Source of the DNA: Channallabes apus
Lineage: Eukaryota > Chordata > Actinopteri > Siluriformes > Clariidae
Assembly: GCA_030522415.1 (NCBI GenBank)
Contig: CM060107.1
Location: 5,754,847 to 5,818,846 of the forward strand
Direction: 5' to 3'
DNA length: 64,000 nucleotides
Under the pieces are notes generated by a model. The model was given only the letters and a program-made list of their open reading frames with translations. It was not told the origin of the DNA and did not search any database. The position numbers and the translations under genes were made by a program. Within the stretch, counting starts at the first letter, position 1. Every line of letters starts with the position of its first letter. Positions 10,540 through 21,313 of this stretch are shown here, piece after piece.

Positions 10540-12290
10540 ACACTGTCCTACTCCTCGACGAGTGTAAGAATATGAAGTTTTATAAATAACTTGTCTTCTA
10601 CAGTATGAATGTTGTTAGTTAGTGATGGGAAGTTTGAATCATTATAGTTACTCGTTTCTTTGAACCTCGTTCATCAAAATGAACAAATCATTTTGGGGTC
10701 ATTTAGTTCATTTCGCTCTTTTGATAAGAATTAAAATAAAATGGGGCATTTTCAATAAAAACACCCCAATACGTCTACATACACAAATTTTGGCTATAGT
10801 TCCAGTAATGAAAATATTACAATACAGCTAAGGACAAATTATAATAAACAGAATGAGTAGCTCACTATCATATCTTATCTTCTGGAATCCTTAGAGAGAT
10901 AACGAGTTCATAATCCGGAACAGCTTCGAGGCAAAATAGCATCAGGGCAAGTGTGCAGTAAACACCAAGTCACACGTGTGGTGGTGTTTTCCAGGCTTTC
11001 TTAAAACGGGTTCAGATTTACAAAACATAAAAAATAAATAAATGTCACGAGGATCCGCGATTTGGAGGCGCAGTCTCGCGAGAGTTTAATGCAGAACCAA
11101 AACCCCACTTACACATTAAAACAGAAAGAGATTAACCAGTGACTTTATAAATTAAAACTGTTGTGTGTCCGCGCTACAGTGTTACACCACCTACAATAAC
11201 ACTGTAAGAACTGTGGAAAGTTAAAAAAAGTTGTAGATAAATATTAATAAAACACCTCAGGCTCTTAATAATAATAATAATAATAACAGAATGTGTTCTC
11301 TCTTGTTCTAAGAAGTCATTAGTCATTAGTCACAGTGATCACTAGCTGAGTTCTAATCCTTATACATCTTTATACATCTTACAGTCTTAAGTATGAATTA
11401 GGTATTTTATTATTAATATACTGTACCTTAAAACAGTTGTTTACTACTAAAACAATAAATATGTTTTTTTGTTAACTCTACTTAGTTTTTTTTTTTTTTT
11501 TTACTGTAATAAGAAATAAATTAGCTATAAGTGCCAATTATAACCTTAAATATGTATTTTTAGGATCCATTTACAGTGATGTAACTTCTATATAAAATAT
11601 AACGTATATAAAATATATATAAAGTCTATATAAAATTATTATATTAACTTATATATTTGCATAAATTAGATTTTATGTATTTTTGATGTTTTAAGGTTGT
11701 TGGATGGTTGACATAGAAACGGTTTCATTAAAAGATTTTATTAAAAAGATTGGAGAAGGTGATACTGATTAGCATGCTCTATCCATCTTATCAGTGGTTA
11801 TTTATTTTTATGGCCAACAATATTTCTATAAGTAGTGCGATGAGTTCGACATTTTGGAACTGGTGTTGATTTACACTTACATGGCGTTTTTTTTTTTTTA
11901 TCTTATTAGAATCAGAATTTTAATACCATATTTAAAAACATCAGACAGTTTTCAGCTTGATAGGAAGGGATCAGATGATTAGCCCCCACATACAGTATAC
12001 GGAGCCGATTCTGTGTCTCCCGTGGGCTCCTGAGTGGTGCAGCACTAAAGGACATGAATCAGCAGAGCTGTTAGGTGTAAAATAACAGTGTCTGAAATAA
12101 GTTCTAGACTAAATTAAAAGAAGAGTTATTGCTTGATGTCTAAGTGAAGTGCCAGATTTTATAATCTATTTTAAAATAAGCTACTAATGCGCTACTTGCC
12201 CAATGTAAACAAACACCTGCACCAATAGATATTAATTAGAAAAGTTAAACTGAATATTTTTACTAAGATTAGTTCATATTTTCACCACTA
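10540..12290 (+). repeat. Segmental duplication block 1
   Basis: Two blocks match the region near 55 kb in the same orientation: 10571-10600 (TTTATAAATAACTTGT) against 54860-54885, and 11905-12290 against 55395-56280 (CAGACAGTTTTCAGC, then GATTAATTAGAAAAG-type sequence up to TCATATTTTCAC). The sequence between the blocks has diverged or been replaced. A V-set exon relic follows at 13250, as gene C follows the other copy. Confidence 0.6.
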
Positions 12291-12324
12291 AAATAACTGT
12301 GCTGAAGTGGTTCCGCAAGATTTG

Positions 12325-12735
12325 ATCTCTGGTCTCTCCGTGTCCCTGGTCCCGTCTCTGGTCTCTGCGTGTCCCTGGTCCCGTCTCTGGTCTCTCCGTG
12401 TCCCTGGTCCCGTCTCTGGTCTCTCCGTGTCCCTGGTCCCGTCTCTGGTCTCTCCGTGTCCCTGGTCCCGTCTCTGGTCTCTCCGTGTCCCTGGTCCCGT
12501 CTCTGGTCTCTCCGTGTCCCTGGTCCCGTCTCTGGTCTCTCCGTGTCCCTGGTCCCGTCTCTGGTCTCTCCGTGTCCCTGGTCCCGTCTCTGGTCTCTCC
12601 GTGTCCCTGGTCCCGTCTCAGGTCTCTCCGTGTCCCTGGTCCCGTCTCTGGTCTCTCCGTGTCCCTGGTCCCGTCTCTGGTCTCTCCGTGTCCCTGGTCC
12701 CGTCTCTGGTCTCTCCGTGTCCCTGGTCCTGTCTT
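12325..12735. repeat. 29-bp minisatellite, 14 copies
   Basis: A 29-bp unit built on GTCTCTCCGTGTCCCTGG repeats 14 times with few changes (a C to G in the second copy, one TCAGG variant, a decayed last copy). Because 29 is not a multiple of 3, the array is open in several frames on both strands and reads as a 29-residue super-repeat. That is a by-product of the repeat, not evidence of a gene. Confidence 0.95.
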
Positions 12736-12740
12736 GTCCC

Positions 12741-12993
12741 GTTTCAGCTCCATGCTTAGCTTGTGTGAAAAGTTATAGAGCCTGTGTTTCACCAAAGAGC
12801 CTGTGGCTCGCTCTATGCTTTTGGTTATTGTTTAAGTTTGTTGTTTGTTCCTTTGTTTGTTTTGTTTCTTTATTATGCATGTTGTGTTATTTGTATTATT
12901 AAAAGACTCTTTGGTTTAAAAAACCCTCTTTGCCTATGCCTGCCGTTTGTGCCCACGGCTACAACAACAGCCCCTTACACCCAGTTCGTGACA
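12741..12993 (+). mobile_element. LTR 3' part related to the solo LTR at 44.8 kb
   Basis: Ends TTCGTGACA. The last about 240 bp align with the reverse complement of 44804-45050 (GCCTGCCGTTTGTGCCC, AGACTCTTTGGTTTAAA). The 5' LTR end is not clear, and the minisatellite lies directly upstream, probably inside the same LTR. Confidence 0.5.
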
Positions 12994-13249
12994 AATGCTA
13001 ATTTTAGAAGAAAAAATTAAGTAATTTTCATTGACCTTAAATAAAAGCTCAATCTCTAATCTGAAAATATATTCTAAGAAAAAAAAAATCCGCCCTGTGT
13101 TCCTAACAATACTGTATTTATATTTCTGAATTAGAGTCTTGATTCACACTCTATTCCAGTAGGTGGCAGTAGAGCACCTTTATGTTAGTACCTTTATTTG
13201 GTAAAATATACAGTATAAAATATAACATTGTATAAAAGGAGATAAAATA

Positions 13250-13345
13250 ATTTATATTATGATTTCCCCATCTCAGACCTCCTCTAGGCAGAACCTGAGA
13301 GCAGTGTTTCTGCCCCAGTGTGTTCTACAGCTGTCCTGCTGGTGG
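13250..13345 (+). pseudogene. Relic of a B/C-type V-set exon
   Basis: Matches the start of gene C exon 2 and its intron end: TATATTATGATTTCC, CAGACCTCCTCT, then CAGAACCTGAG and GTTCTACAGCTGTCCTGC. Only about 60 bp of coding sequence remain before similarity stops at a GTAAAA context. The acceptor CTGCAG has become AGGCAG. It is a broken 5' fragment of a receptor gene. Confidence 0.65.
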
Positions 13346-13549
13346 AACTCTAGTAAAAATGAAATACACTTGTATTACAAATATTTTCAAATCTATGATA
13401 GTACAGTGCAAATATACTAACAAAAATGAAACTTGAGAAAATGAGAAATGAGTTTAAACAAAAAATTTACTCTGCAATTATATGATCACCAAACATTTAA
13501 TACAGTTGGAGAATAATGAGCAAAATCATCTTCCCCCACTGTTATCGGG

Positions 13550-14430
13550 AATACCTGCTCACCTCTACTGCTGTGCAGTTCCGGGTCGCTGGAGAAAGCT
13601 TTCCCGTCGCCGAGACAAACACACGATGAGCAGGATGGGCCTGGTAAATGTTAGATCACTAACCAACAAAAGTTTTATTCTAAAGGAGTTTATTAGCCTA
13701 CTGTATATGGCTGAGTGTTGGTGAATACAGTGCCTTCTCTGAACTTCTCCCCTCATCCTATGCCTATCTAAATTCCCCAAGAACATCGGGTCGAGGAGGA
13801 GGAATCGCGGGGGTCTATAGGGATAACTTCTATTGTAAGCAGCTGTCATTATTGTCTTTTTCCAGCTTTAAGCTGAACTTATTTGAGCTTGGCCGCTCTA
13901 ACACAGTGTCGTGTGGAGTGATTTATCGTCCACCTAAGTATAATAAGTATAATAATAATTTTTAATTGTCCGGATTTTTGGCTGAAATGATGCTTAAATA
14001 TGATCGTGTCCTTATTGTGGGTGATTTTAATGTTCATGTTTGTTGCCCTGAAAATCTGCTGGCCAGAGAGTTTTTAAGCTTAGTCTATTTGTTTGGTTTG
14101 GTGCAGTCAGTGTCGGGCCTCACACAGGAGCGGGAGCACAGCCTTGATCTTGTTTTATCTCTTGATTATCTTTTTAAGTATGTGATGCAGTTTTTTCTGA
14201 TCATTTGCCTGTTTTGTTTGACTCTGTTCTACTGAATAATGATGTTAGTCTGTGCCGTGTGTTTAACTCCTCCACCGCCACTAATGTCTCTGATGCATTT
14301 AACCGGAGCTGTGATGATGATATCTCAGATGAAATTCAGTGCTTTCTTTAATTCTGTAACATGGAGAGATAATCAATGGGTCAAACAGGCGACAGCTTCT
14401 CCCTCTCTGGCACACACACTAAGCATATGA
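13550..14430 (+). mobile_element. L2-type LINE endonuclease-domain relic
   Basis: Conceptual translation gives GLVNVRSLTNKSFILKEF, a Gly-rich GRGGGIAG, VIYRPPK, then VLIVGDFNVHV and a later SDHFP-like region, the order of an apurinic endonuclease in LINE ORF2. Frameshifts break it. The reverse transcriptase part is missing. Plus orientation. Confidence 0.7.
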
Positions 14431-14431
14431 T

Positions 14432-15139
14432 ACCAATTAGTGTCACGATTTACATCAGTTAAGTTGAATAACCATATTAAATTATAAATTTCCATCTTGA
14501 CCAACACGTTCATTCACCAACAAATATGCATGTTAGGCAATAGCAGAGTAATTTATGGGGAGAACCAGATAATACACGTGCTCATGAGCCTCGCACACAG
14601 GTAGACAGAGGCTATCACATGCCGCATGCAGAGGAAGCCTGAAGTGTGTCGCTGATAGCTAAAATAAAGGTGAAAGAAAAAAAATTTAATAATACTAATA
14701 CAAATAAGGAAGGGAAAAGCAAGTAAGATTAAATCAATGAGTTATTAACACCAGTTACACATGCACTGTTTACTATAACACTGTGACTGTGTGTGCATAA
14801 AACATCCTTTATTTTGTGTTTGTATGCGTGAGTGTACAGCACGCGTGTACTGTTTATTATAACACGTGTGTGCGCATGTAAAGCAAAAGAAAAGCAATAT
14901 AAGAATTAGGCGCAAGCCCATTAAGACTTTTGCATAACTCTTTAGCAAATAAACATTCCCAAAGCCATATATCCTGTTCAAAACAAACATACAAAAACAC
15001 AGTTTGGAAGTGTATAGTGTATCGTGTTTGTTCCTATGAACATAAAATCTGCATAAATAATCAAAACTTGAAATAAAACATCTCAATCTCAAAATGACCT
15101 CCATCATAAAAATAACTTCTGTTAAATCCTGTCCTGGTA
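14432..15139. other. Noncoding, with a mariner-MITE relic
   Basis: The segment near 14840-14885 (TACTGTTTATTATAACACGT, then GTAAAGCAAAAG) matches the inside of the mariner MITE at 27037-27953. No gene seen. Confidence 0.45.
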
Positions 15140-15370
15140 TAAAGTGTGAAGAGGCGTATCACGCAGGGTTATTGAAAATGTTTTCTTAAGGTTGTGTGAA
15201 GAGAACAGATAGCTGTGTGACCACAGACTTCTCTCTTTTCTCATGTGGGGAATAAAAAAAACAACCCACAGACTGGTAAACTAAAGCTCTCCCACAAAGC
15301 GTTCAGTGTGTCTCTCCATATAAGGTGTTTAAACCACTTTAATTTTCTTCAAAACATCCAAACAGTCATA
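15140..15370 (+). repeat. Local duplicate of 23770-23995
   Basis: Shares GGTATAAAGT, GATAGCTGT, TGACCACAGACTTCT, and GGTAAACTAAAG with 23770-23995 in the same order. Of unknown content; no reading frame. The two copies flank the sushi-type and Tc1 insertions. Confidence 0.5.
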
Positions 15371-16253
15371 TAGTTCTGTACACAAACTGTGCAGTTAATA
15401 CCATTAAATCAGTGTGTCTGCAGTAACAAAACTCTTTTTCAGAGGAACACGTCTTTGTGTTAGATCTGTATTGATCTAATAGTTTTACTGTAATGTATAA
15501 ACCACACTCCACTACACTGTAGGTTTATAAAACATGCTTATTTCAACCCTTTCACAACTTGACGGCTGTAGGACACAGTGGCGAAAAGAAAATCAAGAAA
15601 TGAAAAGTAAGGTACAAATATGATTTCATATATTGGCATTTTTCAAACAAAAAAGCTTGGGTAGGAAGAAGATATGAGGAGAAACAGAAGGAGAAGTGAG
15701 TAGGCAGAAGAGACCAGGAGAAAGAGAAGGACACAGAGGAAGGAAATGAGGAAATGAGAGAAGATAAAGGAGTATAAATGAATGGAAGAGATGAAGATGA
15801 GGGTTCAGCTGAATCAGAGTAAGGGGCAGAAGCAGAGGCTGATGGTGAGACAGGTGGAGACTGGGAGGCAGATGATCCTGCTTTGGTTTCAGTCGGACAT
15901 CATGGTATTATTTTATTCATTCTACTAGACTGAATGTTATGATATATAGGGGAAAATATTAAATCAGTCAACATAAATAAAAATATGCATGCTGTGATTG
16001 GTACAAAAAAAACAAAAAAACTTTGTTTATACCTCCTTGTATATTGCCCTCCCATGCCACCCTACAATTTTTTTCGCCACCTCTTTGCCACTCGATATTA
16101 CATTTTCTAGATCCACCATAACGTACATCTCTTATTAGCAGACATGGCTTTACAATATTCCTAATCTTTGAGAATAATGTCATATTTCCTACATATTAAT
16201 AATTCCATTTTAATAATTGTGCAAATTTTGTGATTTACCTAAAACATCAACTG
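15371..16253. other. Noncoding; purine-rich 15650-15870
   Basis: About 220 bp of the plus strand are strongly A/G-rich, followed by GAGGCAGATGATCCTGCTTT. This could be the remains of a transposon N-terminus, but no domain is clear. Confidence 0.35.
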
Positions 16254-16258
16254 GTTAT

Positions 16259-16636
16259 TGTCAGTGAACTAACCCGGAGTTGACCAGAAGACTTAGCTTT
16301 AGCGGTTAGCCCGTGTAGCGTGGATGGTAAACCCAAACGCGGAAGCAAGCGAGAAGGCAGGATAACCACGCGATTTAATCTAAGGACTCTCACAACAACG
16401 GAGCAAGGGAAAAACACAAATTTAACCCGCGTCCTATAAACACACACTCTAGACAGAAAGATAACCCAAGATAGTGAGTACTCACAATTTGGAAACGATA
16501 CGAGCTGATCCGACATGGGCAAAACTCAATGACTGAGTGAGGTGGGACGCCATCTTGTCTCCTTTTATGCTTCCTGCTTTTGCGAGCTGGCTACTTCCGG
16601 GTCCTTGTGCCGGTCGCGACACGAGTGTGTGTGACA
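16259..16636 (-). repeat. 3' LTR of the sushi-type element
   Basis: 378 bp, beginning TGTCAGTGAACT and ending GTGTGACA on the plus strand. Near-identical to 21314-21691. The integrase frame runs about 46 bp into it. Confidence 0.93.
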
Positions 16637-17838
16637 GTACCCCCCTGTCCATGACCGACTCCCGACGGTCCCGGGGTGGAGGATACCCGACGACGGTAAT
16701 CCCTAATAAGGTCAGGGTCGAGAACGAACTGTGTCGGAACCCACGACCGCTCCTCGGGGCCGTAGCCTCCCCAATCGACCAAGTATTGGGTGCCTCGACC
16801 CCTCAGTCGCGAGTCGAGGATCCGGCGAACGGTGTAGGCAGGGGCACCGTCTATGATTCGGGGAGGAGGAGCAGGGGGGGAGGGTGGAATCATTGGAGAG
16901 GTGGTGAAGGGTTTGAGTTGTGAGGTGTGGAATACCGGGTGAATTCGGAGCGCCGCAGGCAGCTGGAGCCGGTAGGTGACAGGGTTGATCCGGAGGTGAA
17001 TGCGGTAGGGACCGATGAACCTGGGTGACAACTTCTTGGAATCAGTGTGGAGGTGGAGGTTTTTAGTTGAAAGCCAAACTTTGTCATCTACGTTATACAA
17101 CCGTCCCGGAGGGTGTCGATGGCGATGCTGGGTGGTGTAACGGGTGTTGGCTCGATGCATGGCTCGGTTGGCTTGATCCCAGAGCTGCCAACACCTGCGG
17201 ACCAACTGTTGGGCTGACGGTACGTCAACCTCCGGTTCTTGGTGTTCGAACATCGGAGGTTGGAAACCGTGACATACCTCAAATGGGCTTAGATTGGTGG
17301 ATGAGGAGACGTGGAGGTTGTGGGATAGTTCGGCCCATAGGAGGTAGCGAGCCCAGGTGCGCTGGTGATCGGCAACGAAACATCTCAGGTAGCGCTCCAT
17401 TTGTTGGTTGGCCCGCTCCGTCTGACCATTAGTCTGTGGGTGATAGCCAGAAGACAGACTACAGGTGGAATGGATCAGACAGCAGAAGACCTTCCAGAAC
17501 CTGGCAGTGAACTGGGGCCCCCTGTCCGAGACGATGTCTTTAGGGAACCCATGCAGACGGACTACGTGTTCTAACATCAGCTCCGCAGTGTCTTTGGCTG
17601 ACGGGAGTCCGGTGAGGGCCACCAGGTGTACGGCTTTGGAGAAACGGTCGATGATTGTCATGATGGTGGTTTTCCCTTCGGAATCCGGCAGGCCCGTGAT
17701 GAAATCAACGGCAATGTGCGACCAGGGCCGACGAGGAACGGGGAGAGGCTGGAGTTCCCCCGAAGGTGGTCGGTTAGTAGTCTTGGCCCGGGTGCACACT
17801 GGGCATGCCTGAACGAACTCGTTGATGTCCCGGTCCAT
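16591..17838 (-). pseudogene. Sushi-type integrase with chromodomain (pol 3' part)
   Basis: This open segment of about 415 codons carries the second half of the zinc-binding region (CPVCTRAK), then a DDE integrase core: Asp in AVDFITGLPD, Asp in IVSDRGPQF, Glu in TNGQTERANQ. A basic C-terminal region follows (SPRFIGPYRI, HPVFHTSQLK). The C-terminus, YTVRRILDSRLRGRGTQYLV then WGGYGPEERSWVP, is a chromodomain with the aromatic residues expected for histone-tail binding. The HxxxxH half of the zinc finger is in another frame upstream (17774-18439), so a frameshift separates them. The frame ends inside the 3' LTR. Confidence 0.88.
16637..16648 (-). other. Polypurine tract
   Basis: The minus strand reads ACAGGGGGGTAC directly before the 3' LTR, the normal place for plus-strand priming in an LTR element. 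Confidence 0.75.
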
Positions 17839-20270
17839 GGATGGCCACCAGAAGGCACGTCGGATGTCCGGCGATGGGCGAGGTGTGGCCCCACTGTATG
17901 ACCTCCTCTCTCATAGTGGGAGGCACATAGAGACGTCCAGGCAGTGCACCTGCCGGTTCGTTCTCCGTTGCCTGCGCCTGGCGGACCCTCGTCTCCAGGT
18001 CCCAACGGAGGGGTGCGACGATCTTGGATGGTGGGAGAACAGGCGCGGGTTCCGTCCGGGGGACGTCTTCCTCATGTTGTCTGGAGAGAGCGTCTGCCTT
18101 GGTATTTTTGGACCCCGGACGGTAGGACAGGTGGAAGTTGTAGTGCTCGAAGAGCAGCGCCCACCGCGCCTGTCTCGGATTGAGCTGTTTGATATTACGG
18201 ATGGTGATGAGATTCTGATGGTCGGTCCAGATGATGAATGGCTCCCTGGCGCCCTGGAGCCAGTGACGCCATTCCTCCAAAGCCCACTTTATGGCCAGCA
18301 GCTCGCGGTCCCCTACCCCGTATCGCTGCTGAGTGGTGTCAAATTTTTTGGAGAAGAAACTGCAAGGGTGCAGTTTCTGATCTGGACCTCGTTGGGAAAG
18401 AACAGCCCCAGTGTCCACGTCTGAGGCGTCCACCTCCACAACGAATGGTTTACTGACATCTGGATGGAGAAGAATAGGGGCGGTGGTGAAGCGGTGACAC
18501 AGTTGATGGAGACGGCTGCGTGGTCGAGGCTGAATGGATGAGATGATGGGCGGGTCAGAGCGGTTAGGGGTGCTGCAACCGTACTGTAGTCCCGGATAAA
18601 GCGACGATAGAAATTCGCAAACCCGAGAAACCGTTGAAGCTGTTTAAGAGTCTTGGGTAGGGGCCAATGACGCACAACTTCCAGCTTCTGCGGGTCCATG
18701 GCCACACCCTGGGACGAGATGACAAAACCCAGGAACGTGGTGGAGCGCTCGTGAAAAGCGCACTTTTCCAACTTACAGTACAGTTGGTGGGCGTGCAGTC
18801 TCTTTAAGACCGCTCTGACATGTTGGACATGTTCCTCCTGAGTACGGGAGTAGATGAGGATGTCATCGAGGTATGCAAATGCCCACCGCCCTAGCATGTC
18901 CCGGTGAACGTCATTGATAAAATGTTGGAAGGCGGCGGGGGCATTGCAGAGGCCAAACGGGATTTCAATTCAATTCAATTCAATTTTATTTATATAGCGC
19001 TTTTAACAATGGTCATTGTCTCAAAGCAGCTTCACAGAAATTTAACAAATCATAATAATAATAATAAATAAATAAAATAATAATAATAATAGAAAATAAA
19101 TAAATAAAAACAAATAGTAATAATTATAGAAAAGAAAATAATTGGAAGTGTGGATGTGTGAGAAAAATGTGCAGATAATAATGAGACGAATGAATGAAAT
19201 TTCTCTGATGAGCAAGCCAAGGGTGACGGCGACGGTGGCAAGGAAAAACTCCCTGAGATGGCATTAGGAAGAAACCTTGAGAGGAACCAGACTCAACAGG
19301 GAACCCATCCTCATTTGGGCGACAACATGAGTCTGACCAGACTCTCGTAGTGCCCCGTGGGTGTGATGAATGCCGTCTTCCACTCATCGCCCTCCCTGAT
19401 GCGCACCAAGTTGTAGGCGCTCCGTAGGTCCAACTTTGTGAAAATGGTGGCACCAGAGAGAGCGTCCAGGGCAGAGTTGGTAAGAGGCAGCGGGTGACGA
19501 TTTTTGATGGTTATATTATTGAGCCCCCGATAATCGACACACGGGCGAAGTCCGTGGTGGCAGGTGATGAAGATAGCCTGATGGTACCCTGGCGGAGAGC
19601 GTTGGTCACATAGTCCTCCATAGCCTGCGTCTCGGTGGCGGCGAGGGAGTAGAGATGGCCGCGGGGAGGCACGGAGCCTGGCTGAAGGTCAATCGCCAGA
19701 TCGTAAGGGCGATGTGGTGGAAGGTGGGTGGCGCGTATCTTACAGAACACTTCAGCCAGGTCCCGGTAGACGGTGGGAATGGCGTCGGTGTCGACATCGG
19801 GGGCCTCGGACTCCCTAGAACACGTCCCAGCCGGTGCTTGGAAGCAAAGTTCGGAGCAGGTCGGCCCCCACTGCAGGATCCGGTTTTGGGTCCAGGATAT
19901 GAGTGGGTCGTGTTGAAGTAACCAGGGGTGTCCGAGGATGATGGGTGATGATGAGATGGTCGTGAGGTGGAACTGGATCCGCTCCTGGTGTTCATTTATG
20001 ATCAGGGTGACAGGTTGGGTTTGTGTGGTGACGGGGCTGGATGATAGCCCCGACCATCGACTGAGGTGATCCGAACCGGCTGGGATAACGCCTCAAGTTT
20101 CATCCCCAGTTGCTTGGTGTAATTAGAGTCAATGAAATTTCCTGTGGCACCGGAATCGATGAACGCAGTACTTACGACTCATCTGTGGCCAAACTGGAGG
20201 TGTACCTGTACCGCGAGACAGGAGATGTTGGTGGTAACGGGAGAGATCTGAAGGTGGCCCGGCGAACTTC
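17774..20270 (-). pseudogene. Sushi-type protease, reverse transcriptase and RNase H (pol 5' part), broken
   Basis: Protease: FIDSGATGNFID near 20150. A conserved ILGHPWLLQHDP stretch follows near 19920. Reverse transcriptase begins near 19750 ([20 protein letters not shown]) and includes [14 protein letters not shown] and GDEWKTAF near 19350-19450. The L2 at 18962-19330 then cuts the frame just before [11 protein letters not shown]. After it come the catalytic [11 protein letters not shown] (YLDD) near 18870 and [17 protein letters not shown] frameshift near 18500 precedes RNase H ([38 protein letters not shown]), then HTSPIAGH of the integrase zinc finger. Not functional. Confidence 0.85.
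18962..19330 (-). mobile_element. L2 3' end nested in the sushi-type element
   Basis: Starts with TTCAATTCAATTCAATTTTA, then ATAGCGCTTTTAACAATGGT, and ends near CCCATCCTCATTTGGGCGAC, the 5'-truncated L2 3' UTR in reverse orientation. It splits the reverse transcriptase between HYE and PFGLCNA, so it is younger than the LTR element. Confidence 0.88.
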
Positions 20271-20279
20271 CCTCGTGTC

Positions 20280-21311
20280 TCACCGGGCCTGGGCGTTTCC
20301 CGGACGGAGGGGGCAGATGGCTCGGTGGTGGGCATCTGACCCACAGTAAGCACAGAGTCTCTCCCGAAATCTTCGTGCCCATTCTGCAGCGGACAAGAAG
20401 GCGCGCCCTAGTTGCATGGGTTCCCCGGCTCCCGTGTCAACCACGGCGGGTGGTGGAGATCCGACAGAGTCAGTGACGGCGGGTCGAGCTTCAGGTACAG
20501 GAAGGTGAGGGAAAGGGGCTGAAGAACGTGGCGGGACATAGGAGAGAACGGGTGAGGCAGGCAGCAGGGTGCGAGGGGCTGGCTTGGGACGAGACAGCAG
20601 ACGTTGGTCGATCCGAAGGGCCAGCTGGATGAGACACTCCAGCGTAGCCAGTAGCTCCCGCCCCGCGAGTTCGTCTTTTAGGCGGGAAGCCAGCCCTTCG
20701 TAATAGGCTGTCCGGAGAGCGGAGTCTCCCCAGGTGGTCTGGACGGCGAGCGTGCGAAACTCCGTGGTGTAGCGGCTCACGGACAAACCTCCCTGCCATA
20801 GGTGATAAAGTCTCGTGTCGGTCTTCACCTCTCCGGCAGGGTGCTCAAAGGTGAGTCTTAGCTGGCGGGTGAACTCATTGTAGGAGTGAGTGGTGTCTGA
20901 ATCTGATTTGATAACCGCCATGGCCCACTCAGCTGCCTGCCCGGTTAGCAACGAAACGAGAAGTGCAATGCGTAGCCGATCGGTGGAGTACCTGGAGGAA
21001 TTAAACTCAAACTCCAAATCAAGCGCTGTTAAAAACACATCACACTTTCCATCCGTGCCATTCCACTTATCCGGTAATGAAATGAATACTTCAGAAGGAG
21101 GGGGGGGTTGCTGCGGCGCTGCAGCCGTGCCGACGGAGGCCCGGCTAGCCGCGTTATTGACAGCCGCATGGAGCTCCGCGTTCTCCCGCTTCAGCTCCGC
21201 GACCTCGCGGCGCAAGGCCGCGCTAAGCTTATCGATTAACACAGCATGCTGGTCCACCACGTCGCAAAGGCGTGCATGATCCGCTGGGTTTACCACGCAA
21301 GACTCAGTCAT
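20280..21311 (-). CDS. Sushi-type Gag
   Basis: 343 codons, intact. The N-terminus has a coiled-coil-like stretch (LSAALRREVAELKRENAEL). The central part is capsid-like (LPDKWNGTDGKCDVFLTALD, WAMAVIKSDSDTTHSYNEF, then HPAGEVKTDTRLYHLWQG). The C-terminus holds one CCHC knuckle, CAYCGSDAHHRAIC, following EPMQLGRAFLSAAEW. This is the sushi/Mart type of Gag, the family from which mammalian RTL and PEG10 genes arose. The ATG lies two bases inside the 5' LTR boundary and overlaps the priming site. Intact Gag beside a broken pol is expected for a fairly recent copy. Confidence 0.85.
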   Translation of the reverse strand: MTESCVVNPADHARLCDVVDQHAVLIDKLSAALRREVAELKRENAELHAAVNNAASRASVGTAAAPQQPPPPSEVFISLPDKWNGTDGKCDVFLTALDLEFEFNSSRYSTDRLRIALLVSLLTGQAAEWAMAVIKSDSDTTHSYNEFTRQLRLTFEHPAGEVKTDTRLYHLWQGGLSVSRYTTEFRTLAVQTTWGDSALRTAYYEGLASRLKDELAGRELLATLECLIQLALRIDQRLLSRPKPAPRTLLPASPVLSYVPPRSSAPFPHLPVPEARPAVTDSVGSPPPAVVDTGAGEPMQLGRAFLSAAEWARRFRERLCAYCGSDAHHRAICPLRPGNAQAR

Positions 21312-21312
21312 T
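21302..21312 (-). other. Self-priming primer binding site
   Basis: On the minus strand AATGACTGAGT lies one base after the 5' LTR. It is the exact complement of ACTCAGTCATT, which the minus strand reads at 21593-21583 inside the LTR. In Tf1/sushi elements the first 11 bases of the transcript fold back to prime there. That mechanism is established for the group; the transcript start here is inferred. Confidence 0.75.
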
Positions 21313-21313
21313 C

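Noticed and set aside
12274..12902. Long open frames of 126 to 177 codons on both strands
   Set aside because: They are the 29-bp minisatellite read in different frames; no start context, domain or splice support.
14745..15107. 120-codon minus-strand frame
   Set aside because: Overlaps a mariner-MITE relic and AT-rich sequence; no homology or splice context recognised.
17067..18456. Plus-strand open frames opposite integrase and RNase H
   Set aside because: Antisense shadows of sushi pol; the motifs are all on the minus strand.
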